Below, piece after piece: positions 6,615 to 13,095 of a stretch of 16,838 nt of DNA (positions are counted from its first letter, which is position 1; each line of letters starts with the position of its first letter). The position numbers were made by a program, and so were the translations under genes. The notes below the pieces were generated by a model. That model did not search any database, was not told where the DNA came from, and saw only the letters and a program-made list of their open reading frames with translations. The DNA comes from DATFPQ01 sp035264765. GTDB lineage: Bacteria; Actinomycetota; Actinomycetes; Actinomycetales; Angustibacteraceae. The stretch covers positions 1 through 16,838 of the forward strand of contig DATFPQ010000133.1 in NCBI GenBank assembly GCA_035264765.1. Reading direction: 5' to 3'.

Positions 6615-6964
6615 CCACCGGCTCGGCCGACCCCTCCGGGTGGTCGACCGCCTGGGCCTCTGCGCTGGACGCGGTCGAGCTTGACCTCCAGGAGGCGGAG
6701 CGGCTGCTGTCCCGGCTGCACGCCGAGGCCCTCGACCCCGTGGCCGCCCTCTCCGCCGCGCGAGGCGCGTGGGCGCCGCCGGTCGGCCTCGGACCGCTGC
6801 CAGAGTCGATGGAGGAGCGGGCCCGCACGGTCCTCGCCCGCCAGCTCGAGGTTGCCGAGCGGCTCGCCGCCGCCGCCGTCCAGTCCCGCCAGCAGCTGGC
6901 CTTCACCCGGCACGCCGACGTCACCCCGCCGGCCCGCCCCCTGTACGTCGACGCCGCCTGCTGA
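6611..6964 (+). CDS. Small helical protein in the fliT position (possible FliT-like chaperone)
   Basis: This 117-residue product starts with an ATG overlapping the fliS stop (ATGA), so it is very likely translated with fliS. I do not recognise it by sequence. It has one acidic amphipathic helix at about residues 13-45 (ALDAVELDLQEAERLLSRLH), a proline/glycine-rich turn (PPVGLGPLPESM), and a second long helix (EERARTVLARQLEVAERLAA, about 68-95), then a short tail ending PLYVDAAC. Two helices of this kind directly after fliD and fliS fit a FliT-type chaperone of FliD in size and place, but FliT sequences diverge so much that this is inference from context. Confidence 0.6.
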   Translation: MTTGSADPSGWSTAWASALDAVELDLQEAERLLSRLHAEALDPVAALSAARGAWAPPVGLGPLPESMEERARTVLARQLEVAERLAAAAVQSRQQLAFTRHADVTPPARPLYVDAAC

Positions 6965-6982
6965 GCCACCCGGCCCCGTCGT

Positions 6983-7011
6983 CCGCGGGCACCCTGGACC
7001 AACCCACGCGG
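6983..7011 (+). terminator. Weak candidate terminator after fliD-fliS-fliT unit
   Basis: CCGCGGG (6983-6989) can pair with CCCACGCGG (7003-7011), seven pairs with one bulged A, followed by CTCTTTCC. It lies 18 bases after the last stop codon of the unit. The stem is modest and the loop is 13 bases, so the call is tentative. Confidence 0.3.
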
Positions 7012-7082
7012 CTCTTTCCGGGCGGCGCTGGACGAAGCAGCCCTAGGCCCGCCCCCCAGCGCGGCGGGCGCGCCCGACCCCT

Positions 7083-7140
7083 TGGATGCGACGGTCGATG
7101 CGACGAATGCGCTGCGCGAACAGCCATCGCTTCGCATCCA
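7083..7140. repeat. Inverted repeat with internal tandem repeats upstream of flgB
   Basis: TGGATGCGA (7083-7091) and TCGCATCCA (7132-7140) are perfect nine-base inverted arms. Just inside them CGATG (7096-7100) and CATCG (7125-7129) can also pair. The left half contains GATGCGACG twice at 12-base spacing (7085-7093 and 7097-7105). This could form a long cruciform or RNA hairpin. It sits about 70 bases upstream of the flgB promoter -35. Confidence 0.45.
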
Positions 7141-7207
7141 CCACCGCATCAACGACCCTCGCCGTGCTCCCACGCCGCCGAGCGCCCGACAAAAACCCGG
7201 CATCCGG

Positions 7208-7235
7208 CTCAAGTCGCCCGGCCCGGTGACGAAGA
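7208..7235 (+). promoter_or_regulatory. FliA/WhiG-type promoter of the flgB-flgD operon
   Basis: CTCAAGTC (-35, 7208-7215) and GACGAAGA (-10, 7228-7235) are separated exactly as in the fliC and flgN promoters. The -35 differs at one position and the -10 at two (C to A, T to A). The predicted start near 7241 gives a leader of about 85 bases. This is the only recognisable promoter ahead of the long basal-body and export operon. The variant bases might set a weaker or later response to the same sigma factor. Confidence 0.7.
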
Positions 7236-7240
7236 ATTCT

Positions 7241-7259
7241 GTGGGCAGGGATCGCCCAC
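7241..7259 (+). other. Hairpin at the 5' end of the flgB leader
   Basis: GTGGGC (7241-7246) pairs with GCCCAC (7254-7259), a six-pair stem with a seven-base loop AGGGATC. It starts five bases after the -10, the same offset as the fliC leader hairpin. Confidence 0.4.
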
Positions 7260-7284
7260 CTCTCGGCCACGGATCGGCCACCTC
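7252..7284. repeat. Three 11-base-spaced TCG[C/G]CCAC repeats in the flgB leader
   Basis: TCGCCCAC at 7252, TCGGCCAC at 7263 and TCGGCCAC at 7274 are spaced exactly 11 bases apart; the first and third units extend to CTC and both are preceded by GGA. An isolated copy, TCGCCCACGGA, occurs in the fliC leader at 3734-3744. Helical phasing suggests a regulator binding on one face of the DNA, but a role in RNA structure is equally possible. Confidence 0.5.
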
Positions 7285-7325
7285 GTCAGACCCGTCCTCG
7301 GGCCTTTCTCTTCGGTGGTGTCCCC

Positions 7326-7670
7326 TTGTTCGACGACGTCACGAGCCTCGCGCTCCGCAGTGCGGTGGCCGGCCTGGCCGTCCGCCAGCGGGCCATCTCG
7401 CAGAACATCGCCAACATCCAGACGCCCGGCTACGGCGCCCAGCGGGTCTCCTTCGAGGACGACCTGGCGCGAGCCGTGGACCAGGGGGAGTCCCCGGCGG
7501 TGACGGCGACCACGGCCACCTCGCTCGAGCCCACCCGCCTGGACGGCAACAACGTCAACCTCGACACCGAGACGATGTCGAGCGTCGACACCACGATGCG
7601 CTACCAGCTGGCCCTGCGGGCCGTCGACTCCGAGTTCAGCGTGCTGCGCGCGGCGATGAGGACCTCATGA
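7326..7670 (+). CDS. flgB: Flagellar basal-body proximal rod protein FlgB
   Basis: FlgB is a proximal rod subunit, exported early and placed next to FliE and FlgC. The 114-residue sequence has the family N-terminus FDDVTSLALRSAVAGLAVRQ with NIANIQTPGYGAQRVSFEDD (about residues 28-47). The C-terminal half contains the diagnostic GNNVNLDTETMSSVDTTMRY (about 74-93) and the closing helix LRAVDSEFSVLRAAMR. The start is a TTG at 7326; no in-frame ATG or GTG nearby restores a longer conserved N-terminus, and GGTGGTG five bases upstream is only a moderate ribosome binding site. A TTG start on the first gene of a large operon may limit its translation. The stop overlaps the flgC ATG (ATGA). Confidence 0.95.
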   Translation: MFDDVTSLALRSAVAGLAVRQRAISQNIANIQTPGYGAQRVSFEDDLARAVDQGESPAVTATTATSLEPTRLDGNNVNLDTETMSSVDTTMRYQLALRAVDSEFSVLRAAMRTS

Positions 7671-8059
7671 CGATCTTCCAGTCGATCGGCGTCGCGCAGA
7701 GCGGCGTCGCCGTGTACCGCAAGTGGATGGACGCGATCAGCGACAACATCGCGAACATCCACACGGTGCGCGGCACCAACGAGAGCGCCTATCAGGCCGC
7801 GTACGTCCTGGCCGCCCCGATGGAGGGTGGCGGCGCGCAGGTGACCGGCACCGCGCTCGGCAGCGCCGAGGGCCGCATGGTCTACGAGCCCAGCCACCCG
7901 CTGGCGGACGCGCAGGGCTACGTGCGCTACCCCGACATCGACCTCGGCGACCAGATGGGCCAGCTCATCATGGCCCAGCGCGGCTACCAGGCGAACCTCA
8001 GCATGGCCGACCGCGCCCGTGAGGCCTACCAGTCGGCGCTGCAGCTGGGACGTGGCTGA
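7667..8059 (+). CDS. flgC: Flagellar basal-body rod protein FlgC
   Basis: FlgC is the second proximal rod subunit. The 130-residue protein starts MTIFQSIGVAQSGVAVYRKW and includes the rod motif DAISDNIANIHTVRGTNESA, with the T-x-R-G turn characteristic of FlgC as opposed to FlgB. The C-terminal MGQLIMAQRGYQANLSMADR helix is the standard end of rod and hook proteins. The frame is open far upstream, but the ATG at 7667 overlapping the flgB stop gives the conserved N-terminus and the usual size (about 130-150). It overlaps fliE by one base at its stop (TGATG). Confidence 0.95.
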   Translation: MTIFQSIGVAQSGVAVYRKWMDAISDNIANIHTVRGTNESAYQAAYVLAAPMEGGGAQVTGTALGSAEGRMVYEPSHPLADAQGYVRYPDIDLGDQMGQLIMAQRGYQANLSMADRAREAYQSALQLGRG

Positions 8060-8382
8060 TGACCGCCATCCCCGCGCTGAGCGCGATCTCCCTGCCCACG
8101 CCGGTCGACACCTCGCTGTCCCCGGTGGCCGGCTCGGCCGGCGGCGCCGACGGCACCGCCGGCGCGAGCTTCTCGACGTTGCTGAGCCGCGGCCTGGACC
8201 ACCTGCAGCAGACCCAGGCCACCTCTGACGAGCTCGCCACCCAGGCCGCCACCGGTCAGCTGTCCGACCCGGCCCAGTACATGATCGCCAGCACCGAGGC
8301 GCAGGTCACCACCGAGCTGACCGTCGCACTGCGAAACAAGGCGGTCGACGCGTTCAACGAGATCATGAGGATGCAGGCCTGA
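8059..8382 (+). CDS. fliE: Flagellar hook-basal body complex protein FliE
   Basis: FliE is the adaptor between the FliF ring and the rod, and is probably the first exported substrate. The 107-residue product has a flexible N-terminal third and then FSTLLSRGLDHLQQTQATSD (about residues 38-57). This is followed by the family core ATGQLSDPAQYMIASTEAQV and the terminal helix TVALRNKAVDAFNEIMRMQA. Length and ending are typical. F38-S-T-L-L42 fits the FxxxL pattern discussed for other early export substrates here. The start ATG overlaps the flgC stop, and the stop overlaps the fliF ATG, each by one base. Confidence 0.95.
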   Translation: MTAIPALSAISLPTPVDTSLSPVAGSAGGADGTAGASFSTLLSRGLDHLQQTQATSDELATQAATGQLSDPAQYMIASTEAQVTTELTVALRNKAVDAFNEIMRMQA

Positions 8383-9986
8383 TGCCCCCGCAGCTCACGG
8401 CACTCGTGCAGCGGCTCGGCCGCACCCTCGGCGGCTTCACGACCGGCCAGAAGGTCATCGCGGCCCTTGCCCTCGTCGGCGTCCTCATCGGTGGTGCCGC
8501 CTTCACCCGCTGGGTCGGCCAGCCGACGTACGCGCCGCTGTTCAGCAACCTCGCGGGCAGCGACGCCAGTGCGATCGTCGACCAGCTCAACAGCGACGGC
8601 GTGAAGTACGAGCTCCAGGACGGCGGCCAGACCATCCTCGTGCCCAAGGACGTCGTGTACGCCGAGCGAGTCAAGCTGTCCGGCCAGGGCCTGCCGGCCG
8701 CCGAGTCCAGCGGCTACTCGCTGCTCGACCAGCAGGGCGTCACCGCCTCGCAGTTCCAGCAGCAGGTCACCTACCAGCGCGCCCTCGAGGGCGAGCTCGC
8801 CAAGACGGTCCAGGCGATCAACGGCGTGCAGAGCGCGGTGGTGCACCTGGCGATCCCGCAGAAGGACGTCTTCCTGGACCAGCAGAAGCAGGCCACGGCC
8901 TCGGTCCTCGTCTCCACCCGCCCCGGGGCAACGGTCTCGTCGGACCAGGTGCAGAGCATCGTCCACCTGGTCGCCTCGAGCATCGAGGGGATGGACCCGG
9001 CGCAGGTCACCGTGGTCGACGGCAAGGGCCAGCTGCTCTCGTCCCCGACCGAGGGCGGTGCCGGCGCGGGCAGCGGCTCGCGTGAGGAGATGAGGGCGGA
9101 CTACGAGGCCCGCCAGGTGAAGAACCTGCAGGGCATGCTCGACCGCGTGCTCGGCCCGGGCCGTGCGGTGGCCCAGGTGACGGCGCAGCTGAACTTCGAC
9201 GCGATCGAGTCGACGAACGAGAAGCTGACCTCGAACCCGAACACCGCGCCCGTCGCGGAGACGACCACGACGGAGTCGTACAAGGGTGCGGGCGGCGGCG
9301 TAGGCGGCGTCCTCGGCACCGACAACCTCGCCGTCCCCAGCAACAGCTCCGGCAACGGCAGCTACGACAAGAAGGCGACGACCAAGAACAACTCGGTCTC
9401 CAAGGAGACGACCAAGACCAAGGCGGCGCCCGGCGCGGTCTCCCGGCAGTCCGTGTCGGTTGTCGTCGACGCCAAGACGCCGGGGCTGCAGATCGGCCAG
9501 ATCCAGCAGATGGTCACCACGGCGGCCGGGGTCGACGCCAAGCGCGGCGACACCATCTCGGTCACAAGCCTACCATTCGACAACAGTTCTGCGGCTGCGG
9601 CTGCCGCCGAGCTGAAGAAGGCGGACGAGGCGCAGCAGAAGCAGCAGCTGATGGGCTACCTCAAGCAGGGGGCCATCGCCCTGGCGCTCCTGCTCGCCCT
9701 GCTCGTGTTCTGGCTGAAGCGGCGCAAGAAGAAGAAGGCGGACGCCGGCATGCCGCTGCATCTGCTGGAGCTGGACGTCGTCGACCCGCCGACCGCGCTT
9801 TCCACGGTGACGCCGGACGCGCTGTCGACGGCCGCTCCACTGCAGGCGCTGCCGCCGGCCCTCGAGGTTCCGGACGGTCCCAGCGCCGCGGCCCGGCGGC
9901 GTGAGGAAGTGGCTGCACTCGTGGAGCGGCAGCCCGAAGAGGTGGCCGAGCTGCTCCGCGGCTGGCTCGCGGACCGGAGGAGCTGA
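8382..9986 (+). CDS. fliF: Flagellar MS-ring protein FliF
   Basis: FliF forms the membrane MS ring on which rod, switch and export gate assemble. The 534-residue protein has a first transmembrane segment at about residues 24-42 (VIAALALVGVLIGGAAF). Ring-building domains follow (YAPLFSNLAGSDASAIVDQL; ESSGYSLLDQQGVTASQFQQ; INGVQSAVVHLAIPQKDVF). A Ser/Thr/Gly/Lys-rich loop lies at about 285-350, a second transmembrane segment at about 429-446 (GAIALALLLALLVFWLKRR), and a cytoplasmic tail. The final helix EEVAALVERQPEEVAELLRG (508-527) matches the FliG-binding end. Length is usual (about 520 to 560). The next gene, fliG, follows after two bases, with GGAGGAGC in the fliF end serving as its ribosome binding site. 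Confidence 0.97.
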   Translation: MPPQLTALVQRLGRTLGGFTTGQKVIAALALVGVLIGGAAFTRWVGQPTYAPLFSNLAGSDASAIVDQLNSDGVKYELQDGGQTILVPKDVVYAERVKLSGQGLPAAESSGYSLLDQQGVTASQFQQQVTYQRALEGELAKTVQAINGVQSAVVHLAIPQKDVFLDQQKQATASVLVSTRPGATVSSDQVQSIVHLVASSIEGMDPAQVTVVDGKGQLLSSPTEGGAGAGSGSREEMRADYEARQVKNLQGMLDRVLGPGRAVAQVTAQLNFDAIESTNEKLTSNPNTAPVAETTTTESYKGAGGGVGGVLGTDNLAVPSNSSGNGSYDKKATTKNNSVSKETTKTKAAPGAVSRQSVSVVVDAKTPGLQIGQIQQMVTTAAGVDAKRGDTISVTSLPFDNSSAAAAAAELKKADEAQQKQQLMGYLKQGAIALALLLALLVFWLKRRKKKKADAGMPLHLLELDVVDPPTALSTVTPDALSTAAPLQALPPALEVPDGPSAAARRREEVAALVERQPEEVAELLRGWLADRRS

Positions 9987-9988
9987 CC

Positions 9989-11059
9989 ATGACCGTTGCC
10001 ATCCCCGCCGGCGTGCCCACGGTGCCCGCACCATCAGCACCCGAGCCCGGCCCCGCCGCGATGCTGACGGGCGCCCAGAAGGCCGCCGTCCTGGTCATGC
10101 AGCTCGGTCGCGAGCGCTGTGCGCCGATCCTGGCCCAGCTGCGCGAGGCAGAGGTCGAGGAGCTCGCCGCTGAGATCATCCGGCTGCGCAGCGTCGAGGC
10201 CGAGGTGGTCGAGGACGTCCTGACCGAGTTCGCGGCGCTGCTGTCCAGCGGCCGCACCGGCACCGGCGGCGGGCTCGACGTCGCGCACGACCTGCTCGCC
10301 GCCTCCCTCGGCGCCGAGCGGGCGAGCGAGGTGCTGCACCGCCTGGCCGACGCGCAGTCGGTGCAGCCGTTCGCCTTCCTCGCCGAGGCGGAGCCGCGCT
10401 CGCTGGTCTCCATCTTGGCCGGCGAGCACCCCCAGGTGGTCGCGATGGTGCTCGCGCACCTGCCGATGGAGCAGTCGTCGGTGGTGCTGTCCGGGCTCTC
10501 TCCGGAGGTCCAGGCGGACGTCGCGCACCGCATCGGCACGATGGAGCGTTCCAACCCGGAGATGGTCCGGACCGTTGCGGACGTCCTGGAGCGCAAGACC
10601 AGCTCGCTGCTGCAGCCGGGCCGCACGGCGGTCGTCGGCGGCGTCCAGCCCCTGGTCGACCTCATCAACCGCGCCGACCCCGGCACCGAGCGGGTCATCC
10701 TGGAGAGCCTGGAGGCCCGCAACCCCGAGCTCGCCGAGGCGGTCCGCGCGAGGCTGTTCGTCTTCGAGGACATCACCGGCCTCGAGGACCGCGCGGTGCA
10801 GCTGGTGCTGCGCCAGGTCGAGGCCTCCGACCTCGCCCTCGCCCTCAAGGGCGTCGGCGGGATCGTCCGGGACAAGGTCCTGGGCAACGTGTCCGACCGC
10901 GCTCGCGAGAACCTGCTCGAGGAGATCGAGCTGCTCGGCCCGACGCGGGTGTCGGCCATCGAGGAGGCCCGCGCCAAGGTGGTCCAGATCATCCGGGCGC
11001 TCGAGGAGTCCGGCCAGATCGTGCTGCGTCGCGGGGGTGACGATGAGCTCGTCGACTGA
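9989..11059 (+). CDS. fliG: Flagellar motor switch protein FliG
   Basis: FliG binds FliF and the stator, converting ion flow into torque and switching rotation. Of 356 residues, the first 25 are a Pro/Ala-rich extension. The N-terminal domain (LTGAQKAAVLVMQLG, about 26-40) is followed by a middle domain with the FliM-binding EHPQ motif at 146-149 (AGEHPQVVAMVLAHLP). The C-terminal torque domain is LFVFEDITGLEDRAVQLVLR, then ALALKGVGGIVRDKVLGNVS. Charged residues that align with the torque set of E. coli are visible as K287, R304, E311/E312 and R320 by my reading. The ATG is preceded by GGAGGAGCTGACC. The end overlaps fliH by 17 bases. Confidence 0.97.
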   Translation: MTVAIPAGVPTVPAPSAPEPGPAAMLTGAQKAAVLVMQLGRERCAPILAQLREAEVEELAAEIIRLRSVEAEVVEDVLTEFAALLSSGRTGTGGGLDVAHDLLAASLGAERASEVLHRLADAQSVQPFAFLAEAEPRSLVSILAGEHPQVVAMVLAHLPMEQSSVVLSGLSPEVQADVAHRIGTMERSNPEMVRTVADVLERKTSSLLQPGRTAVVGGVQPLVDLINRADPGTERVILESLEARNPELAEAVRARLFVFEDITGLEDRAVQLVLRQVEASDLALALKGVGGIVRDKVLGNVSDRARENLLEEIELLGPTRVSAIEEARAKVVQIIRALEESGQIVLRRGGDDELVD

Positions 11060-11696
11060 CCACGTCGGGAGCCGCCGGTTCGCACCGCTCGGTCAGCTGT
11101 CCCGGCCGTCGGTGGCCGACGAGCGGGCGGCCGCGCTCGCCGCCGGGTACGCCGAGGGCTGGGCGCTGGGGCAGCAGCAGGCGCTCGCCGCGGCGGAGGC
11201 CGAGGCCGAGCGTCGAGCCGAGCAGCAGGCCGCGATGGACGCCGCCGCCCGGATGCGCTGCGACAGTGCGGTCGCCGCCCTGGCGCAGGCCGCCACCCAG
11301 CTGCACCATCGGGAGCTGCCCGTGCTGGACGAGGTGGGCGAGACCGTGCTGGAGGCTGCACTCGCGCTGGCCGCCGCCGTGCTCGACCGCGAGCTGCAGG
11401 GCCTGGACGACACGGCGCTGCTCGCGCTGCGTCGCAGCGTGGCTCCGTTGCCTGGCACCGGGCCGGCGAGGGTTCGGCTGAGCCCGGCGGACCACGCCGA
11501 GCTGACCCAGCGGCTGCCCCAGCCGTCCTGGGAGGGCCGCGAGCTGGACCTGGCGCCGGACCCGTCGTTGCGCCCCGGTGAGGCTGTGGCGGAGTCCGAT
11601 GGCGCCGTCGTCGACGGGTCCATCGCGTCCGCCCTCGACCGGGCCCGTGCCACCCTCGCGGGCCCCCGCGCGGCCGTCGTCGAGGTCGCCGGATGA
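11043..11696 (+). CDS. fliH: Flagellar assembly protein FliH (FliI regulator)
   Basis: FliH dimers bind and restrain the FliI ATPase and tether it to the export apparatus. The 217-residue product has a disordered N-terminus, a G-xxx-G-xxx-G run (G35, G39, G43 in AAGYAEGWALGQQQA) followed by a coiled coil of Ala, Glu and Gln. This is the well-known FliH/YscL helix-helix signature. The C-terminal domain has VGETVLEAALALAAAVLDRE and ends with VVDGSIASALDRARATLAG. The start is less certain: ATG 11043 lies 17 bases inside fliG, and an in-frame GTG at 11037 would add two residues. Overlap of the stop with the fliI ATG (ATGA) and its place between fliG and fliI support the assignment. Confidence 0.9.
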   Translation: MSSSTDHVGSRRFAPLGQLSRPSVADERAAALAAGYAEGWALGQQQALAAAEAEAERRAEQQAAMDAAARMRCDSAVAALAQAATQLHHRELPVLDEVGETVLEAALALAAAVLDRELQGLDDTALLALRRSVAPLPGTGPARVRLSPADHAELTQRLPQPSWEGRELDLAPDPSLRPGEAVAESDGAVVDGSIASALDRARATLAGPRAAVVEVAG

Positions 11697-13042
11697 GCGC
11701 CCTGGCGACGAGTGTGCCGACCGTGGCCGAGCGGCTCGGTGCCGCGCTGCACGCCGCGCGGCCCACGAGCACCGGGCGGATCTCGGCCGTCGTTGGACTG
11801 GTCGTCGACGTCGTCGGCGTCGACGCCGCAGTCGGCGACCTGCTGCTCCTCGCCACAACCACGGGCCTGGACGGCGTGCCGGCCGAGGTCGTCGGCGTCG
11901 ACCGCGGCCGGGTCCGCTGCATGCCGCTCGGCCCCGTGGCCGGCCTGCGTGCCGGCGACCGCGTGGTCGGTAGCGGCGACGGTCTGCGGGTGCGCGTCGG
12001 CAGCGACCTGCTCGGACGTGTGCTCGACGGACTGGGCGTGCCCATGGACGGTGGACAACCCTTGCGCGGTGTCCGCACTAGTGTTGAGGGCGTCCCGCCG
12101 AACGCGCTTGCGCGGCAACGGGTGGAGGCACCGCTGACCCTGGGCGTCCGCGCTCTCGACACGCTGGTGCCCGCCGGGCGCGGTCAGCGCTTCGGAATCT
12201 TCGCCGGCTCCGGCGTCGGCAAGTCGAGCCTGCTGTCGATGATCGCGCGTGGCACAAGCGCTTCGGTCAGTGTCCTCGCCCTGGTGGGGGAGCGCGGCCG
12301 GGAGGTCCGGGAGTTCCTCGAGAACGACCTCGGGGAGGTCGGCCTGGCCCGGTCCGTCGTCGTGGTCGCGACGTCGGACGCGCCGCCCGTGGTCCGGCTG
12401 CGGGCCGCGTTCGTCGCAACCCGGATCGCGGAGTGGTTCCGCGACCAGGGCCAGGACGTGCTGCTCATGATGGACAGCCTGACGCGCGTCGCGATGGCCC
12501 AGCGCGAGATCGGGCTCTCCGGCGGCGAGCCGCCCGCGACCCGCGGTTACCCGCCGTCGACGTTCGCGCTGCTTCCGCGACTGCTGGAGCGAGCAGGACC
12601 CGGCGAGCACGGGACGATCACCGGCATCTACACGGTGCTGGTCGACGGCGACGACCACAACGAGCCGATCGCCGACGCGGCCCGCTCGATCCTGGACGGC
12701 CACGTCACCCTGGACCGTCGGCTGGCGACGTCCGGTCACTTCCCCTCGATCGACGTCCTGGAGTCCGTGTCGCGCGTCGTCGGCTTCGTCACCACGCCGG
12801 AGCAGCGCCGGCAGGCCAACCTGCTCCGGCGGGTGCTCGCGGCGCACCGGGACACCAAGGACCTGATCGAGGTCGGCGCGTACGTCGCCGGCAGCAACCC
12901 GGACGTCGACGCCGCCGTTGCGCTGTGGCCGGCCATCACCGCCTTCCTGCGCCAGCCCGTGGACGAGATCGTCGACGCCCGGGCCGCCTGGGAGCAGCTC
13001 GCGGCGCTCACCGGCGCCTTGGTGCAGGTGGGCGCCAGGTGA
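11693..13042 (+). CDS. fliI: Flagellum-specific export ATPase FliI
   Basis: FliI is the F1-beta-like hexameric ATPase at the cytoplasmic side of the export gate. In 449 residues the visible motifs are the N-terminal beta domain (about 25-95), the segment LLGRVLDGLGVPMDG, Walker A AGSGVGKS (171-178) within GQRFGIFAGSGVGKSSLLSM, the GERGREVREF catalytic glutamate region (about 199-208), and Walker B VLLMMD (256-261). These are followed by SLTRVAMAQREIGLSGGEPP and RGYPPSTFALLPRLLERAG, with the sensor region SGHFPSIDVLESVSR (347-361) last. The flagellar type is shown by EPPATRGYPPSTF and by the neighbours. All catalytic motifs are intact. The start overlaps the fliH stop. Confidence 0.98.
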   Translation: MSALATSVPTVAERLGAALHAARPTSTGRISAVVGLVVDVVGVDAAVGDLLLLATTTGLDGVPAEVVGVDRGRVRCMPLGPVAGLRAGDRVVGSGDGLRVRVGSDLLGRVLDGLGVPMDGGQPLRGVRTSVEGVPPNALARQRVEAPLTLGVRALDTLVPAGRGQRFGIFAGSGVGKSSLLSMIARGTSASVSVLALVGERGREVREFLENDLGEVGLARSVVVVATSDAPPVVRLRAAFVATRIAEWFRDQGQDVLLMMDSLTRVAMAQREIGLSGGEPPATRGYPPSTFALLPRLLERAGPGEHGTITGIYTVLVDGDDHNEPIADAARSILDGHVTLDRRLATSGHFPSIDVLESVSRVVGFVTTPEQRRQANLLRRVLAAHRDTKDLIEVGAYVAGSNPDVDAAVALWPAITAFLRQPVDEIVDARAAWEQLAALTGALVQVGAR

Positions 13043-13095
13043 CTCCTCCAGGACGCAGCTGGATGCGCTCGCCAGCCAGCGGGATCGCTCGGTGA
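13039..13095 (+). other. 18-codon micro-ORF bridging fliI and fliJ
   Basis: A GTG overlapping the fliI stop (GTGA at 13039-13042) opens an 18-codon frame that stops at TGA 13093-13095, which itself overlaps the fliJ GTG start at 13092. The frame could relay ribosomes between the two genes. It may equally be chance; the encoded peptide (VTPPGRSWMRSPASGIAR) has no recognisable feature. Confidence 0.25.

Larger units (their letters stand above)
6965..7325. other. 361-base non-coding region ahead of the basal-body operon
   Basis: No credible gene lies here; open frames on both strands have compositions unlike the neighbouring proteins. In order it holds a weak hairpin after the fliT-position gene, a 12-base palindrome (7065-7076, CGGGCGCGCCCG), an inverted repeat with internal tandem repeats (7083-7140), a short A-run (7191-7195), the flagellar promoter (7208-7235), a leader hairpin, and an 11-base-periodic repeat. 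This is the largest gap in the window and the control region of the long operon. Confidence 0.7.

Noticed and set aside
7065..7076. CGGGCGCGCCCG palindrome as an attachment or recombination site
   Set aside because: It is short, GC-only and isolated; such palindromes occur by chance in this composition, and no integrase or duplication is nearby.
7043..7270. Minus-strand frame of 75 codons in the gap before flgB
   Set aside because: Composition is Arg/Ala-rich with no motif, and the promoter and repeats of the region lie inside it; no ribosome binding site supports it.
7236..7325. Cyclic-di-GMP riboswitch in the flgB leader
   Set aside because: A riboswitch before motility genes would be plausible, but I cannot find the conserved core elements or the two-helix arrangement; only a small hairpin and repeats are present.
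7082..7666. Extension of the flgC frame far upstream of its ATG
   Set aside because: The upstream part overlaps flgB in another frame and its residues do not look like protein; the ATG at 7667 gives the conserved FlgC N-terminus.
9661..12162. Very long minus-strand open frame (833 codons) opposite fliF-fliG-fliH-fliI
   Set aside because: It is antisense to four firmly identified genes; the translation is Arg/Ser/Pro/Ala-rich without domains, the normal shadow of GC-rich coding DNA.
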